64,000 nucleotides of DNA, taken from NCBI RefSeq assembly GCF_014243445.1, contig NZ_JACLQD010000002.1:923013-987012 (forward strand), read 5' to 3'. This document shows positions 46,001 to 55,200 of the stretch, piece after piece (position 1 is the stretch's first letter; the number at the start of each line of letters is the position of its first letter). The notes below the pieces were generated by a model. That model had not been told where the DNA came from. It did not search any database and saw only the letters and a list, made by a program, of their open reading frames with translations. The translations under genes were made by a program, and so were the position numbers. Source of the DNA: Paragemmobacter straminiformis. Lineage in GTDB: Bacteria > Pseudomonadota > Alphaproteobacteria > Rhodobacterales > Rhodobacteraceae.

Positions 46001-47938
46001 GTGAAACGCATTCACTTCGGCGAATTCCTGTCGCAGTTCATGCGGCGGTTCAGAGCGAAAGCGGAAGATCCCGTTTCCGCCTCGCCCCTCGTCGAAATCG
46101 CATCCGCCCTGGACAAACGCGACTTTGCAACCGTCGAGCAACGGCTGCTGACGCTGGTTCCCGACGGGCTGACCCTGACCGAACGCCGCCTTGTGCTGAC
46201 CTTCTGGCTGCGCGTCTGGAACACGCGTTTCCAAGGGGTGACCGACAGGCTTGATCAGGCCGAAAGCTGGTTTCGCACCCTGGAAAGGGCGATGGCAAGC
46301 CGCGACGAGGTCTGGCCCCTTTACCGTGCCGCCAACGCCGCCGAACCCGTTCTCGGCGCGGCAGACCTTGCCAACAGCATGGCAATGGCCCTGTGGGACC
46401 ACCTGCCGCTGGTCGACTTCGGCCTGCAATACGAAGCGATCTCGCGCATTTTCACGAGCGGCGACATCGGCCTTCTGGACGCGGTGTTCCACCATCTGAT
46501 GCAATCGGCCCAAGGCTTCGTTCCCGATTTCTGGCAATTCCAAAGTCTGGCGCGCCGCTGGTCCGAAAGCGGCAAGGATACGGTCGAGACCCGCGCCGAA
46601 GCCCTGCTCCGCGACACGGGGCGCAGCGACCTTGAGCAACTGTTCAAGGTCTATATCGCCATCCTGCGCCAGTCCGATGTCGAACAGGCCTTCGCCTCGG
46701 CCCACGGGCTTACCGATCCGGTCCAACGCCAGCGACTGGCAAGCTATCTGCTCGGTGCCTCGCAGACACGGGCGCTGATCGACCATGCCGTGCGCCTGCA
46801 CGATGCGCTTGCCGACCCCGCCGAAACCGACGAGCGCCAGTTCATGCAGGCGCGGCTGGCGGTGTCGAACGAAGACTGGAGCCGCGTTCTGGAACTGACC
46901 GAGGGTCTCCTGGACCATCCGGAACAGCGCAACGCGGTGGTGTGCCTGCGGGCCATGGCACTGGCCCAGTCCGGCGCGCATGAAAACGCGATTGCGGCCA
47001 TCGACCACGTCAGATTGGGCCCGCAAACCCTGTGGTTCCTGCGCGGCAGGGCATCGCTGATCGGCATGACACACCGCATCCTTCAGGATGGCGGCACCGC
47101 GGTCGAGAAACTCCCCTCGCCCGCCCTCCATCCCTCGTCGGGCAAGCCGCTGGCACAATCGCTGTGGGTCGGGCCGCGCCTTCGCTGGATCGAACAGCTG
47201 TCGATGAAAAGCTACCTGCTCAACGGCTGGCGCTACAAGCTCTTCGTCTACGACACTCCGGAAGGCGTGCCCGAGGGCGTGGAACTGTGCGACGCCGCAT
47301 CGATCCTGCCGCGCTCCACGATCTTCCGCGAAGGCGATGGCAGCGGGGCGCACAAAGGGTCGCTCGGGGCCTTCTCCGATCTGTTCCGATACGCGCTCCT
47401 GTCGAAACTGGGCGGCCTCTGGACCGATACCGACGTGGTAAACCTGCGCGCCTTCGACGCGGCCGGACAGCGGATCATCGGATCGGAATGGACAGATGCC
47501 GGCCTGATCGGCCCCAACGGCGCCATGATGGCCGCACCTGCGAACGACCCGCTCCAGCGCACCGCCTTGCGGATCGCTCAGGAACTGGTGGACGCCGACG
47601 CGGTGCATTTCGCGCGGATCGGTCCGGAACTTCTGGCCGAACTGATCGGTCAGGACGGTCTGCAAGGCTACCGGATCCTGCCGCCCCATTTCCTCAATCC
47701 GGTTGGCTGGATGGAAACCGGACGGCTTCTCGAACCGTTCGAGCGGACGCGGAAACTCGACGTGCTGAAAAGCGCGCACAACTTGCATGTCTACACCGAA
47801 ACATGGCGGCTGATCGGCCTCGGCCTGTCCGAGCCGCCCCGTCAGGACGGCTTCCTGCCCGAACTCTACAAGCGCGTCATGAACGCCACAGGCAGCAGCC
47901 CTTACAGGGTAATGGAGCTTTGTCAGGATGGGACGTGA
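46001..47938 (+). CDS. Large glycosyltransferase with helical N-terminus and DXD (GT32-like) domain
   Basis: A 645-residue protein. Residues 1 to about 370 are helical and look like degenerate TPR repeats (for example DFATVEQRLLTLVPDGLTLTERRL, DWSRVLELTEGLLDHPEQRNAVV). The C-terminal 260 residues are a glycosyltransferase with the sugar-binding DXD motif: SDLFRYALLSKLGGLWTDTDVV, with Asp476 and Asp478. This is the Gly_transf_sug type seen in capsule and alpha-1,4/1,6 transferases. It starts with GTG at 46001 and overlaps the next gene by 11 bases. The acceptor is unknown. Confidence 0.8.
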   Translation: MKRIHFGEFLSQFMRRFRAKAEDPVSASPLVEIASALDKRDFATVEQRLLTLVPDGLTLTERRLVLTFWLRVWNTRFQGVTDRLDQAESWFRTLERAMASRDEVWPLYRAANAAEPVLGAADLANSMAMALWDHLPLVDFGLQYEAISRIFTSGDIGLLDAVFHHLMQSAQGFVPDFWQFQSLARRWSESGKDTVETRAEALLRDTGRSDLEQLFKVYIAILRQSDVEQAFASAHGLTDPVQRQRLASYLLGASQTRALIDHAVRLHDALADPAETDERQFMQARLAVSNEDWSRVLELTEGLLDHPEQRNAVVCLRAMALAQSGAHENAIAAIDHVRLGPQTLWFLRGRASLIGMTHRILQDGGTAVEKLPSPALHPSSGKPLAQSLWVGPRLRWIEQLSMKSYLLNGWRYKLFVYDTPEGVPEGVELCDAASILPRSTIFREGDGSGAHKGSLGAFSDLFRYALLSKLGGLWTDTDVVNLRAFDAAGQRIIGSEWTDAGLIGPNGAMMAAPANDPLQRTALRIAQELVDADAVHFARIGPELLAELIGQDGLQGYRILPPHFLNPVGWMETGRLLEPFERTRKLDVLKSAHNLHVYTETWRLIGLGLSEPPRQDGFLPELYKRVMNATGSSPYRVMELCQDGT

Positions 47939-50243
47939 ACTCCCGCCACCGCGGATAAGGTCGGTCGAGTCGCTTTCCGATGCGGTCGCATCGCCCGATT
48001 CCTTCGGCAAGCTGATGATGCGGGGCGTCGATGTGGATCGCCTGATCCAGCGCGAACACTCGGCGGTCGTGCTGGAAAACGCTTGCCAGAAAGCGCGTGA
48101 CCTTGGCGATCTGCGCTGGGTGGTGCGCACCAGCCAACGGTTGGCCGATGTGACAGGGCTGCCCTCCCATCGCCTCGAACTGGCGCGCTGCCTCGTCTGG
48201 GCCACCGATTTCACCGCCGCCGACGCAGCCCTACCCGACGAGATCGAGGACGCATCGGCGCGGGCCGCGCGCGCCGCGCTGGACTGCCAGATCGCTCTTG
48301 GCCTGCGCGACCATGACCGCGCGCAACGCGCCATTCAGGACTGTGTCGATGCCGGCGGCGACGCGATGCAACTGCGCATCCGGCTTGTGTCGGCCCTGCT
48401 TTCATGGGGCGATATCGACGGCGCGGAAAAGACCCTCGACGGGGTGATCGCGGCGACAGGCCCGAACCCTGCCCTTGCGGCCTTGCAGGTGCGGCTTGCG
48501 CTTTGCCGTGACGGCCCCGCCGACGCGCTGCGCCTGCTCGAATCCGCATCGGCCCATCTGCCCCCGTCCTCCGAAGGCTACCGCGCGCTGAAACTGGCCC
48601 TGCTGAACGAACGCGGGCGCTACAACGAAGCCGTGGACCTTGCCGCCGAGTGGCTGAAAGAAACGCCCCTCGCGGTGTCGCTCTATCCGCAAGCCGTCCA
48701 CGCCGCGCAGCATTGCGACCGCGTCATCGAACTCGGCCGCATCTTCGAAGAGATCGACACGAAATATCCCTCGGTGCCCGAGGTGGTCGACGTCCTGTGC
48801 AACCATGCCATCGATCAGGGTGACGCGCCGTTGAAGGCCCGTCTCTTGCAGGAAATCCGCGAACGGTCGAGCTGGACATGGATGATCATGCAGTTCGGCG
48901 AGGCCTGCCAGAACCCGCAGACGGCCGATGTCGACGGCTTCCTGAGGATGATCGAGGATGACGGCGTCAGCTTCGCCGGTCCAAGGGTGCTTTACGCGCT
49001 GTTCAATTACTACTTCTACCCCGATGCCGCCGGACTGGCGCGCGCCAAGGCCGAGGTCGATCGCCTGATCCCCGGCGGAATGGACGACAGCGGGCTGATC
49101 GCGCTGCATCTGCGCCTGCTCATCGCCCTCGACCGCGACGACGAGGCCTGCGCCTTCTTCCGGACCCTGCCGCGCGGCATGGCGGCAACAGCGGTGCTTG
49201 CGCCTTTCGAGATGTATTTCATGTCGCGCGAGGGGCGCGACGCCGAAGCGCGGGCAGGATGGAACCGCTATCTCGTCGAAACCGCGCATATCGCGCTGAA
49301 CGCGCGGTCCTCCTATCCCGATGAAATCGTTTTAAGGGATAATCCGGAACCGAACGATATTCTCGCCTTCATCACCGTTTTCAATGGCATCGAATACGTC
49401 GAATGGTTCCTCGACTATTACCGCAAACTCGGCATCGGTCGTTTTTACTTTTGCGACAATGGCTCGACCGATGGAACATTCGAGTATTTGCAGGCACAGC
49501 CCGATGTCTGCCTGTTCCGCAACGCCGGCAGCTTTGCGGCCTCGGCTTGCGGGGTATTCTGGATCAACCACCTGATGCGGCGCTTCGGCACCGGCCATTG
49601 GTGCCTGCATCTCGACATGGACGAAGCCCTCGTCTTCCCCGGAATGGAGGGCGGCCGCAGCCTGCACGATCTGACCCGCTACCTCGACTCGCGCGGTTTT
49701 CAGGCCACGGGCGGGCTGATGGTCGATATCTACCCCGATGTGCTTGCCACCGACCCCGATGCAAATCCCTTTGAATCCAGCCAGTTCATCGACACGGATT
49801 ATGTCTGGATGCGCAACGAGTTGCCCCCCTACCACTTCGTAAAGGGCGGCGTCCGGGCGCGTCTGACGGGGCGAAGCCTGCTCATGACAAAGTCACCTCT
49901 CGTCAAGATGTCGGACGACACGGCCTTCATCGCGAACAACCACCAGCACACCCATCTGCGCATGGCAGATGTGACCGTGGCCCTGCTGCACTACAAATTC
50001 ATCGGCGCTTTCCGCGATCGGGTCCGCGAGGCGGTCGACCGGCAAGAGCATTTTCAGGGCGCGCGCTTCTACCGTGTCCTCGAGGCTTCGGTCGGCCAGA
50101 AAGAGAAATTACACGAATTGACTTCAACCGAAAGTGTACGATACTCCTCCACGTTAACACTTCTTAATAATCATATGCTTAAGAGTTCGGTTTTCTGGGA
50201 GACATTCGCTCTGCAACCGTCGAGCGATGCCAACACGTTGTAG
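47928..50243 (+). CDS. TPR-like protein fused to a GT2-like glycosyltransferase domain
   Basis: A 771-residue protein. About 450 N-terminal residues are helical repeats (WVVRTSQRLADVTGLPSHRLELARCL, NEAVDLAAEWLKETPLAVSLYPQA). A transferase domain follows from about residue 474: DILAFITVFNGIEYVEWFLDYYRKLG, FYFCDNGSTDGTFEYL and LHLDMDEALVFPG with the DxDE metal site near 562. Its fold type matches the first gene of the operon. The last 200 bases are notably AT-richer (AATCATATGCTTAAGAG). No signal peptide or membrane segment is evident. The helical part may bind the other enzymes or a carrier. Confidence 0.8.
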   Translation: MGRELPPPRIRSVESLSDAVASPDSFGKLMMRGVDVDRLIQREHSAVVLENACQKARDLGDLRWVVRTSQRLADVTGLPSHRLELARCLVWATDFTAADAALPDEIEDASARAARAALDCQIALGLRDHDRAQRAIQDCVDAGGDAMQLRIRLVSALLSWGDIDGAEKTLDGVIAATGPNPALAALQVRLALCRDGPADALRLLESASAHLPPSSEGYRALKLALLNERGRYNEAVDLAAEWLKETPLAVSLYPQAVHAAQHCDRVIELGRIFEEIDTKYPSVPEVVDVLCNHAIDQGDAPLKARLLQEIRERSSWTWMIMQFGEACQNPQTADVDGFLRMIEDDGVSFAGPRVLYALFNYYFYPDAAGLARAKAEVDRLIPGGMDDSGLIALHLRLLIALDRDDEACAFFRTLPRGMAATAVLAPFEMYFMSREGRDAEARAGWNRYLVETAHIALNARSSYPDEIVLRDNPEPNDILAFITVFNGIEYVEWFLDYYRKLGIGRFYFCDNGSTDGTFEYLQAQPDVCLFRNAGSFAASACGVFWINHLMRRFGTGHWCLHLDMDEALVFPGMEGGRSLHDLTRYLDSRGFQATGGLMVDIYPDVLATDPDANPFESSQFIDTDYVWMRNELPPYHFVKGGVRARLTGRSLLMTKSPLVKMSDDTAFIANNHQHTHLRMADVTVALLHYKFIGAFRDRVREAVDRQEHFQGARFYRVLEASVGQKEKLHELTSTESVRYSSTLTLLNNHMLKSSVFWETFALQPSSDANTL

Positions 50244-50257
50244 TAGAGGACAGGGCA

Positions 50258-50590
50258 ATGGACAAAAGTTCCAAACCAAAGACGGGCAGACGTATAGGAA
50301 TGCTGATGAAGGGCCTGCTTGCGGGCCTTGGCGTTGTTTCGGTTCCGACGGCAGGCTTCTCGGCCCCGACCTTCGAAGAGGCATCGAACGAGAACACGGC
50401 CGAAGCCTACACCGCCTTCATTCTGGGTGGCGGTGACGTCGATCAGGTGGACGAAGCCTTCTGCCGCCTCAGCGGCATCGACAGCTCCGCCGCCGATCAG
50501 ACCGCACAAAGCTACACCGGCGACACCGGCATGGGCGTCGGCTTCGAGACCTGCGCCACCACCGGCTCGGCGCGCCTTTTCATCATCTGA
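50258..50590 (+). CDS. Small secreted protein of unknown function
   Basis: A 110-residue protein with a basic lead (MDKSSKPKTGRRIG), a hydrophobic core (MLMKGLLAGLGVVSVPTAG) and a likely cleavage after FSA. The mature part is about 75 residues, acidic and glycine-rich, with two cysteines (EAFCRLSG and FETCATTG) that could form a disulfide, and it ends SARLFII. I know no family. It sits 14 bases after the large transferase gene and 16 before the next secreted protein, with which it may pair. A structural or acceptor role is only a guess. Confidence 0.7.
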   Translation: MDKSSKPKTGRRIGMLMKGLLAGLGVVSVPTAGFSAPTFEEASNENTAEAYTAFILGGGDVDQVDEAFCRLSGIDSSAADQTAQSYTGDTGMGVGFETCATTGSARLFII

Positions 50591-50606
50591 CCTGACGGGG
50601 ACCAAC

Positions 50607-51341
50607 ATGATACGTGGCACACTTGCGGCTCTGGCGGTTGCAGTCGCCCTTCCCTGCGCGGCGCATGCGCAGAACTTCGAAGTCATCGCCATCGGCAACG
50701 GTGACGAGAACGGATCGAATTTCTACATGCTCAGCCTGCGCAGCAACCTCGGTTTCGGCCAGACTGCAACGGTCGAGGGAACGGCGCGCAACGCCCAGAC
50801 CGGGCTTCGCCTGCGCTTCGATCTCGCACGCACGACCTATGACACGAATTACAACAACGTCGCCGGCACCGGCACGGGCAAGACCTACCGGCTTCTGCTC
50901 GCCTATGGCCTGCCGCTCGATGCCGACACCACGCTGACCTTTACCGGCGGTGTCAGCCACCGCACCGTCGAGGTGCGCCCCTTCACGCTGAACTCGCCCG
51001 ATGACACCGACGAGACCGGCCCCTTCGCCTCGATCGATCTCGAATACAGCCCCGAGAACTTCGGCACGCTGCAACTTCTTGCCGAACACGACTCGGTCGG
51101 CTCGAACTACGGCTCGGTCAGCTTCCTTGCAGACATCGGCCCGAATGTGCGCATCGGACCCACGGCCAACTACGTAGCCGACGGCGACTACTCGCGCACG
51201 GCGGTCGGCCTCTCGGCCATCTACGGCATCGGCGACCAGTTCGAGATCAAGGCGACCGCCGCCAACGCGACGCAAAAGATCACGGGCAATCCCGACAAGG
51301 ATGTGGATTACCTCGAGGTGCAGCTGCGCTCCGTGTTCTGA
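50607..51341 (+). CDS. Secreted beta-rich protein, possibly an outer-membrane barrel (BcsS-like)
   Basis: A 244-residue protein with a clear signal peptide (MIRGTLAALAVAVALPCAAHA). The mature part is made of alternating beta strands such as FYMLSLRSNLGFGQTATVEGTAR, TLTFTGGVSHRTVEVRPF and YGSVSFLADIG, ending LEVQLRSVF with a terminal Phe as in outer-membrane barrels. Size and pattern recall BcsS-type cellulose-biosynthesis accessory barrels, but no diagnostic motif was confirmed. It could let the operon's product cross the outer membrane. Confidence 0.6.
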   Translation: MIRGTLAALAVAVALPCAAHAQNFEVIAIGNGDENGSNFYMLSLRSNLGFGQTATVEGTARNAQTGLRLRFDLARTTYDTNYNNVAGTGTGKTYRLLLAYGLPLDADTTLTFTGGVSHRTVEVRPFTLNSPDDTDETGPFASIDLEYSPENFGTLQLLAEHDSVGSNYGSVSFLADIGPNVRIGPTANYVADGDYSRTAVGLSAIYGIGDQFEIKATAANATQKITGNPDKDVDYLEVQLRSVF

Positions 51342-51358
51342 TCGCGGCGGTAGGCGCG

Positions 51359-52219
51359 ATGGACGGCAAGTCACTTCTGATGCAGCCCGCCGACGAGACC
51401 CTCGTCTCGTCGGCGCCGCCGCGGCTCGATTACCGGGATTTCCAGCGCAGCATCGCGTTGATCTCCAGCTTCAGGTCCGGCTCGCACATGCTCAAACTGT
51501 CCCTCGGGCAGCTTGCGTCCATGTCGACCCCCGTCGAACCCTTCAACCACAATGTCGATGGCGCCGACGCCTACACGATCAAGACCTATCTTGCCGAAGG
51601 CGGCCCCAAACCGCTCATCATGACCGAAGGTCACGGCGCGGTTCACCATTTCCTCGCGCGGTTCTACAAGACGATGCCGCCGCGCCGCAGCATCATTCTC
51701 GACATCAAGTATTCGCAGGCCTACGCCTTCGGCGTGAATGCCTCGATGCGGGTTCCCGTGGCGGTGCCGGTCGTTCTGGAAGAGCTTCACAAGCTTCAGA
51801 TCCCGTTCATCCACCTCACCCGCCGCGACCTTGTCGCGCAGGCGATCTCCCTTCTGGTGGCCGAAGACGAGGGGGCCTATCTCGTCAAGTCGACCGATGC
51901 CGACCAGACCCGTCGCCCCGTCCGCCTGTCGCCCCGCGACGTGATGACCGCCGCCATCCAGTTGCGCAACGCGCGCGACAATGCCCGCGTCGTGATGGAT
52001 GCCTTGGGGGTGCGTTCGCTCGAAGTCGGCTACGAAGACCTGATCTCGCCGAACTGGCGCTACCACTACCGCGAGATCCTGCGCTTCGTGAACCGCTACG
52101 CCGATATTCCGGAAAGCTTCTCTGCCCCGACACGCCGTCAGGACAGCGCCGGGCGTGTTACGAACCTCGCGGAAATCCGCGACTACGTGGCCGAGCGTGA
52201 CCGCACGCTGAACGGCTAG
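51359..52219 (+). CDS. Stf0-like sulfotransferase
   Basis: A 286-residue protein. The N-terminal IALISSFRSGSHMLKLSLG (about 32-50) matches the 5'-phosphosulfate-binding loop of PAPS-dependent sulfotransferases. PFIHLTRRDLVAQAISLL (about 150-167) matches the 3'-phosphate-binding strand and helix. The C-terminal VGYEDLISPNWRYHYREILRFV is also typical. Overall it resembles the Stf0 trehalose-sulfotransferase group, so the acceptor is likely a sugar hydroxyl. It lies 12 bases before the NRPS gene. Confidence 0.8.
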   Translation: MDGKSLLMQPADETLVSSAPPRLDYRDFQRSIALISSFRSGSHMLKLSLGQLASMSTPVEPFNHNVDGADAYTIKTYLAEGGPKPLIMTEGHGAVHHFLARFYKTMPPRRSIILDIKYSQAYAFGVNASMRVPVAVPVVLEELHKLQIPFIHLTRRDLVAQAISLLVAEDEGAYLVKSTDADQTRRPVRLSPRDVMTAAIQLRNARDNARVVMDALGVRSLEVGYEDLISPNWRYHYREILRFVNRYADIPESFSAPTRRQDSAGRVTNLAEIRDYVAERDRTLNG

Positions 52220-52231
52220 GACCGCCAAAGG

Positions 52232-55200
52232 GTGGCGACTGTCCTCACTCACGACCAACGCGACATCTGGATCGCCGATCAGGCCGACCCCAAGGGAAGC
52301 CCCGCAATGGTGCTGGTCGCTTTTCGGGCGCAAGGCCGCCTTGATACGCCGGCATTCTTCGACGCCCTGCGCCGTCTCGGTAAGCGCCATCCGGCCCTGT
52401 GCCTGATGATAGACGATTCCGACGGCACCCCCCGCGCCATCTCGGCCCCGCCCGACAAAATTCCGGTGCGGGTGGAAATCCTGCCCTCGTGGGAGAAGCA
52501 GCCGCAAGACTGGGTCACGCGGCGGCTCACATCCATCGCCGCCTACCGCATCGACCTGCGGCGCGCTCCGGCGCTCGCGGTTCAGGTGCTGTGCCTCTCG
52601 GCCACCGAATATGTCATCGGCTTCTGCGGTCATCACATCAGCCTCGACGATCTGTCCCTGACCGTGATGCTGCGCGACTTCGGGCGTTTCTATGCGGCGG
52701 CAGGGTCCGGCCCCGACACGCCGGACGATCCGCACGCCCCCCCTGCGTCCGAGGCGCCGCTCCGGCTGGAAGATGCCCGCCGCGCCGCGCAATTGCGATA
52801 CACCCCCCTGCCCTGGCCGGGGCGCGCCCTGAAATCGGCGGGCGATCCGGCCCGTGCGGCCATCAACATCCCCTGCCGCCGCGCGCTTGATCGTGACCGC
52901 GCCGAGGCCCTGCGCCAAGTCGCACGCCGCCACGGAACCACCCTGTTCTGCCTTTGCACCGCCGCCTACAAGGTGCTTCTGGCGCGCTATTGCGGCGTGG
53001 ACCGCGTCGCGGTCGGCGTTGCCTATTCCCTGCGCGGCAACCCCGCCGCCCAAGAGGAAGTCGGTGCATGGGTCTCCTATGTCGGCGTCGAAACCGGCAT
53101 CGACCCGACCGTCCCGATCGGCCGCTTGGGCGCAGCCTTCGGGCAGGAACTTTCCTCCCTGCGCCGCGGCGAAAGCGCCTGCGCCCTTGCGGGCTATTCG
53201 GCAACCATCGTGCGCTATCTGGCACCCAGAGCGATGCCCGTTCTGCCGGGCATGACCGTGACCGAACTTGACGCCCCCGCCGAAAGCGTTCTGGTCGAGC
53301 TTGCCACCAGCCTGCGCGAGGTCGATGACCGCCTGATGATCGTGATGCGGGGTCGCGAACGGCTGTTCACCCCCGCCGACCTGACGGCCCTGATGACGGC
53401 CTATGTGGCCATCCTCGACGGCCTGATCGCCGATCCCGACTTGACCGCCGGTTTCCGCCTGCCCCTGCGGCCGGAAACGGCCGCGCTCCACGCAGGCCGC
53501 GCCATTTCCGCCCCACCCGTCGGGGCCGAGCTTGACCTCGCAACCGCCTTCGCGCGCAGTGCGCGGCAGAACGCGGCCGCCCTCGCGCTGGCCGACCCCG
53601 GCTGCGAAATCGACTATGCCACACTCGACCGCAGGGCGCGCGGCTTGGCAGACTGGATGCAGACGCGCCTCGGCCTGCACAAGGGGGACCGTGTCGCGCT
53701 TTACCTGCGCCGGGGGCACATGCTGCCGCTTCTGCACCTCGCCGCGTTGATGGCGGGTCTGGTGATCGTTCCCGTCGACACATCCTACCCCGATGACAGG
53801 ATCGGGCAGATCCTTCAGCGCGCCACCTGCCGCTATGCGCTTTGCACCCATTCGGACGACCAGTCCCGCCTGCGCCAGATCGCAGACCGCGCCGGCCTTG
53901 CTTGCCAGATCGTCACCGCCGGACCGGCCGCCGACCTTGCCCACCAAAGCGGGGCACCGGCCACGCCCGCTCTCGCATCGCAGCCCGACGATCCGGCCTA
54001 TGTGATCTACACCTCGGGATCGACCGGCATACCCAAAGGCGTGGTCGTCCCGCGCAAGGCCCTTGTCCGCCTCGCGCTCGGGTGCTTCCTGCATCCGCTC
54101 CTGCAGGGCGACCGCGTCGGGCAACTCGCCTCGCCCGGTTTTGACGCCTTTTTCATCGAGATATGGTCCGCCTTCCTGAACGGCGCCGCCTTGATCTGCC
54201 CCGACAGCACGCCCGCAACGGTGGATGAATTCGCGCGGCTCCTGCGGTCGGGCGATGTCACCCATGCCTTTCTGACAACCTCCGTCTTCAATCTGGTCGT
54301 CGATGAGGACATCGAGGCCTTTTCCGCATTGCGCGAGCTTTCCGTCGGCGGCGAAGTCATGTCGGCATCCCATGCCCTCCGCCTTGCCAAACGCTTTCCC
54401 GAACTGACGCTGCGAAATGTCTACGGACCAACCGAAAACGGCGCCCTCTCCACGGCATACCGGCTTGGCCCCGACATGCCGGACGACCTCTCTGCCGTGC
54501 CCATCGGCACAGCGCTGCCCGGAAACGTGGTGCTGGTGCTGGACGCCGATGGCAAGCCCGTTCCCGATGGCTTCATGGGCGAGCTATGGCTTGGCGGGCC
54601 GGGCCTCGCCTTGGGCTATGACGGCGATGCCGACCTGACCGCCGCGCGGTTCCGCATCTTTGACCCCGTTTCGCTGGGCTTGCCCGCAGGCCCCGGCCTG
54701 CGCCTCTATCGCACGGGTGACAAGGTCAGGTGGGACGCAACCGGCACCGCGATCGAGTACCACGGCAGGATCGACGCGCAGATCAAATTCAACGGGTTCC
54801 GCATCGAACCCGGCGAAATCGAGGCGAGCATCTTGCGCCATCCGGAAATCGGCCGGGCGGCGGTCGTCACCGCGCGCAACGGACCGGGCGGCGCGGTCAG
54901 CGCGATCTGGGCGGTCTATGACTGCATCGCCGCCCCCGATGATGCGGAAGCCGTCGAAACTTCGCTGCGCGGCCTGCTCGCGCAGGACTTGCCGCGCTTC
55001 ATGCTGCCGCACCGCTACCTCTATCTGGCCCAAGGCCTGCCGCTGAACGCCAGTGGCAAGATCGACCGCAAGGCGCTGGACACCCTCGTCGCCAAGACCG
55101 CCCAATCCGGTTCCGGCACGCTCGACGGCTTCGACAAATGGCTGGTCTCGATCTGGAGCGATGTGCTTCAGACCGATGCCCCGCGCGCCGATGTCGATTT

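Noticed and set aside
45974..48334. A 786-residue minus-strand open frame opposite two glycosyltransferase genes
   Set aside because: The plus strand has the DXD transferase motif in a good context; the minus frame has no motif and shadow-like composition.
51371..54373. A 1000-residue minus-strand open frame opposite the sulfotransferase and NRPS genes
   Set aside because: Composition is that of shadow translation (many Gly, Arg, Asp, His), and both plus-strand genes carry intact family motifs.
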